Position numbers and translations under genes: made by a program. A DNA stretch of 64,000 bases from Paeniroseomonas aquatica (lineage in GTDB: Bacteria > Pseudomonadota > Alphaproteobacteria > Acetobacterales > Acetobacteraceae), in NCBI RefSeq assembly GCF_030409335.1, contig NZ_JAUFPN010000147.1, positions 62,001 to 126,000 on the forward strand, in the 5' to 3' direction. Shown piece after piece: positions 61,839-64,000 of this stretch. The stretch's first letter is position 1. Each line of letters starts with the position of its first letter. Below the pieces are notes generated by a model. It ran no database searches. It had not been told where the DNA came from and saw nothing but the letters and a program-made list of their open reading frames with translations.

Positions 61839-64000
61839 CCGGCGATCCGCGCCATCGCCGCATCCAGGCGGGCGATCTCGGCCTGGAAATTCGCCAGCCG
61901 CTCGCGGTTCTCCTCGATCACCTCCGGCTTGGCCCGCGCCACGAAATCGGCGTTGCCGAATTTGGCCTCGACCTTCCGCACCTCGGCCTCGGCCTTGGCC
62001 CGGTCCTTGGCGAGGCGGGCGCGTTCGGCGCCGAGGTCGATGACGCCGGCCAGCGGCAGCATCAGCGTCGCCTCGCCCAGCACCGCCTGGATGACGCCCT
62101 TCGGCGCCTCGCCCGCCAGCGCCTGGATCTCGGTGATGCGGCCGAGCCGGCGGATGGCGTCGATCCAGCGCCCGGCCCGCGCCAGGCTCTCCGGTGCCGC
62201 ATCCTTGACCAGCAGCGGCGTGGTGATGGAGGGGGCGACATTCACCTCGGCCCGCACCGTGCGCACCTCGGAGATCAGCCGCACCACCCAGTCCAGCTCC
62301 TCGCGCGCCGCCGCGGCCTCGGCCACCGGCGAGGCCGCGGGCCAAGCGGCGCCGATCAGGCTGCACTCCGCGCCGTAGCCGAAGCGGTCCCAGAGCTCCT
62401 CGGTGACGAAGGGGATCGCCGGATGCAGCAGCCGCAGGATCACGCCCAGCACATGCTGCGCCGCGCCCTTGACCTCGTCCTTCTCGGCGCCATCCGGGCC
62501 GTTGAAGACCGGCTTGGCGAATTCGAGGAACCAGTCGCAGAAGCTGCCCCAGACGAAGCGGTAGCAGGCCGCGGCGTATTCATCGAAGCGATAGGCCTCG
62601 AGCGCCGCCGTCGCCTCGGCCACCGCGGCATTGGCGGCATCGAGGATCCAGCGCGAGAGCGGCGCCCGCGCGCTCGCCGGGTCCCAGCCCGGCTGCGGCG
62701 CGATGCCGTTCATCTCGCAGAAGCGCGCGGCATTCCACAGCTTGGTGGTGAAGCTGCGGAAATCCTCGACCCGCTTGCGGCCCAGCTTCACGTCCCGCCC
62801 CGGCCCCGCCAGCGAGCAGATGGTGAAGCGCAGCGCATCGGCGCCATAGGCGTCGATCAGCTCCAGGGGGTCCATGACGTTGCCCTTGGACTTCGACATC
62901 TTCTGGCCCTTCTCGTCGCGGACGAGGCCATGGATGTAGACGGTGCGGAAGGGCACCTCGCCCATGAAGTGCAGCCCCATCATCATCATCCGGGCGACCC
63001 AGAAGAAGATGATGTCGAAGCCGGTCACCAGCACGTCGCCGGGGTAGTAGCGCGCGACTTCCGGCGTCCGCTCCGGCCAGCCGAGGGTGCTGAAGGGCCA
63101 GAGCGCGCTGCTGAACCAGGTGTCCAGCACGTCCGGGTCGCGCTCCAGCGCGACGTCATGGCCGAACTTCGCCCGCGCCGCCGCCTGCGCCTCGGCCTCG
63201 GTCTTCTCGACGAAGATGGTCCCGTCCGGCGCGTACCAGGCCGGGATCTGGTGCCCCCACCAGAGCTGGCGGGAGACGCACCAGGGCTGGATGTCGCGCA
63301 TCCAGGCGAAGAAGGTGTTCTCCCACTGCTTCGGCACGAATTGGGTGCGGCCGCTCTCGACCGCCTCGATCGCCGGCTTGGCCAGGGTGGCGGCATCGGC
63401 ATACCATTGCAGCGTCAGCCGGGGCTCCAGCGGCACGCCGCCGCGGTCGCCATGCGGGACCTGGTGCGTATGCGGCTCGACCCGCACCAGCAGACCGAGC
63501 TCCTCCAGCTTCGCCACGATGGCCTTCCGCGCGGCGAAGCGGTCCTGGCCTTCCAGCCCGCGGACGAACGCCGGGTCGGCCAGCCCCTCGGCCGCCACAA
63601 GTTCGGCCTCGATCTCGCCGATCGCCATCCGCGCCTCGGCGTCCAGCACCGCGGGCATCGCCAGCCCGTGCCGGCGGCCGACCTCGAAGTCGTTGAAGTC
63701 GTGCGCCGGGGTGATCTTCACCGCGCCGGTGCCCTTCTCCGGGTCCGAGTAGTCGTCGGCGATGATGGGAATGCGCCGCCCGGTCAGCGGCAGCAGCACC
63801 ATCTTGCCGACGAGGTCGGCGAAGCGCGCGTCGGAGGGGTGCACCGCGACCGCGGTATCGCCCAGCATCGTCTCCGGCCGGGTGGTGGCGACGGTGATCT
63901 CGCCGCCGCCCTCCACCGGGTAGCGGATATGCCAGAGGCTGCCCTTCACCTCGCGGCTCTCGACCTCGAGGTCGGAGATCGCGGTCTGCAGCTTCGGGTC
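61835..64000 (-). CDS. valS: Valyl-tRNA synthetase, C-terminal part
   Basis: At least 722 residues are encoded; the gene continues beyond the right edge, so the N-terminal part with the HIGH motif is missing. The editing domain (TTRPETMLGDTAVAVHP, KITPAHDFNDFEVGRRHG), the tryptophan-rich DIQPWCVSRQLWWGHQIPAWY, the KMSKS loop (EKGQKMSKSKGNVMDPLELID) and the C-terminal coiled-coil arm (about the last 65 residues) are all present. The reading frame is open to base 64000 (KLQTAISDLEVESREVKG). Confidence 0.96.
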   Translation of the reverse strand, partial: DPKLQTAISDLEVESREVKGSLWHIRYPVEGGGEITVATTRPETMLGDTAVAVHPSDARFADLVGKMVLLPLTGRRIPIIADDYSDPEKGTGAVKITPAHDFNDFEVGRRHGLAMPAVLDAEARMAIGEIEAELVAAEGLADPAFVRGLEGQDRFAARKAIVAKLEELGLLVRVEPHTHQVPHGDRGGVPLEPRLTLQWYADAATLAKPAIEAVESGRTQFVPKQWENTFFAWMRDIQPWCVSRQLWWGHQIPAWYAPDGTIFVEKTEAEAQAAARAKFGHDVALERDPDVLDTWFSSALWPFSTLGWPERTPEVARYYPGDVLVTGFDIIFFWVARMMMMGLHFMGEVPFRTVYIHGLVRDEKGQKMSKSKGNVMDPLELIDAYGADALRFTICSLAGPGRDVKLGRKRVEDFRSFTTKLWNAARFCEMNGIAPQPGWDPASARAPLSRWILDAANAAVAEATAALEAYRFDEYAAACYRFVWGSFCDWFLEFAKPVFNGPDGAEKDEVKGAAQHVLGVILRLLHPAIPFVTEELWDRFGYGAECSLIGAAWPAASPVAEAAAAREELDWVVRLISEVRTVRAEVNVAPSITTPLLVKDAAPESLARAGRWIDAIRRLGRITEIQALAGEAPKGVIQAVLGEATLMLPLAGVIDLGAERARLAKDRAKAEAEVRKVEAKFGNADFVARAKPEVIEENRERLANFQAEIARLDAAMARIAG

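Overview
The window is a 64 kb, very GC-rich chromosomal segment from an alphaproteobacterium, most likely an Acetobacteraceae of the Roseomonas type. The reasons are the strong G/C bias at third codon positions, the alphaproteobacterial order dgt-argS-SPOR-nagZ-scpA-scpB-tatB-tatC-serS, the erpA/dgt divergent pair, and many solute receptors including orphan Bug/TctC proteins. Genus-level placement is an inference. There is no rRNA, phage, insertion sequence or CRISPR array, and coding density is high, with no gene-free stretch above about 250 bp.

Layout. (1) 1-4.3 kb: a truncated lipid-kinase gene, then an envelope-lipid group (LpxH-like phosphoesterase, GT4 glycosyltransferase, PmtA-like methyltransferase) and a secreted phytase-fold esterase-like protein. 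(2) 4.6-9.1 kb: the Kdp K+-uptake operon on the minus strand, including kdpF and an unannotated-looking 27-residue membrane peptide, but no adjacent kdpDE. (3) 9.7-16.4 kb: a tripartite RND efflux operon (adaptor, pump, outer-membrane factor) with a terminal TetR regulator; a strikingly regular array of alternating half-sites lies just upstream. (4) 16.4-22.9 kb: a luciferase-like monooxygenase with an alpha/beta-hydrolase-fold protein, a peptide-type receptor, an SDR, a Bug receptor and a PfkB sugar kinase.

(5) 22.97-33.76 kb: an apparently single, tightly overlapping 11-gene minus-strand operon. It encodes an alpha/beta-hydrolase-fold protein, crotonase, enolase-superfamily enzyme, a complete LIV-type ABC transporter (receptor, LivH, fused LivM-LivG, LivF), a flavin monooxygenase-like protein, a CMD-domain protein, an AhpD-like protein and a Bug receptor. 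Protocatechuate 3,4-dioxygenase pcaHG diverges from it. This looks like an uptake-plus-degradation locus for an aromatic or branched acid; the substrate cannot be read from sequence. (6) 35.2 kb: tRNA-Ser(GCU). (7) 35.5-41.2 kb: a polyamine-type ABC operon with three tandem paralogous receptor genes, the first frameshifted.

(8) 41.3-46.1 kb: a Pro-rich small protein, a KGG-repeat stress protein, a squalene/phytoene synthase-like protein, Fe-type superoxide dismutase, YajC, a DUF815 ATPase and a beta-carbonic anhydrase. (9) 46.2-57.1 kb: the minus-strand housekeeping run dgt-argS-SPOR-nagZ-M50 protease-scpA-scpB-ABC ATPase-tatB-tatC-serS, in which an ABC ATPase occupies the usual tatA place. 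(10) 57.2-64 kb: erpA, xthA, two tiny envelope genes, ilvD, a third Bug receptor and valS, which runs off the right edge. Many neighbours share ATGA, GTGA or TTGA stop/start overlaps, so translational coupling is pervasive.
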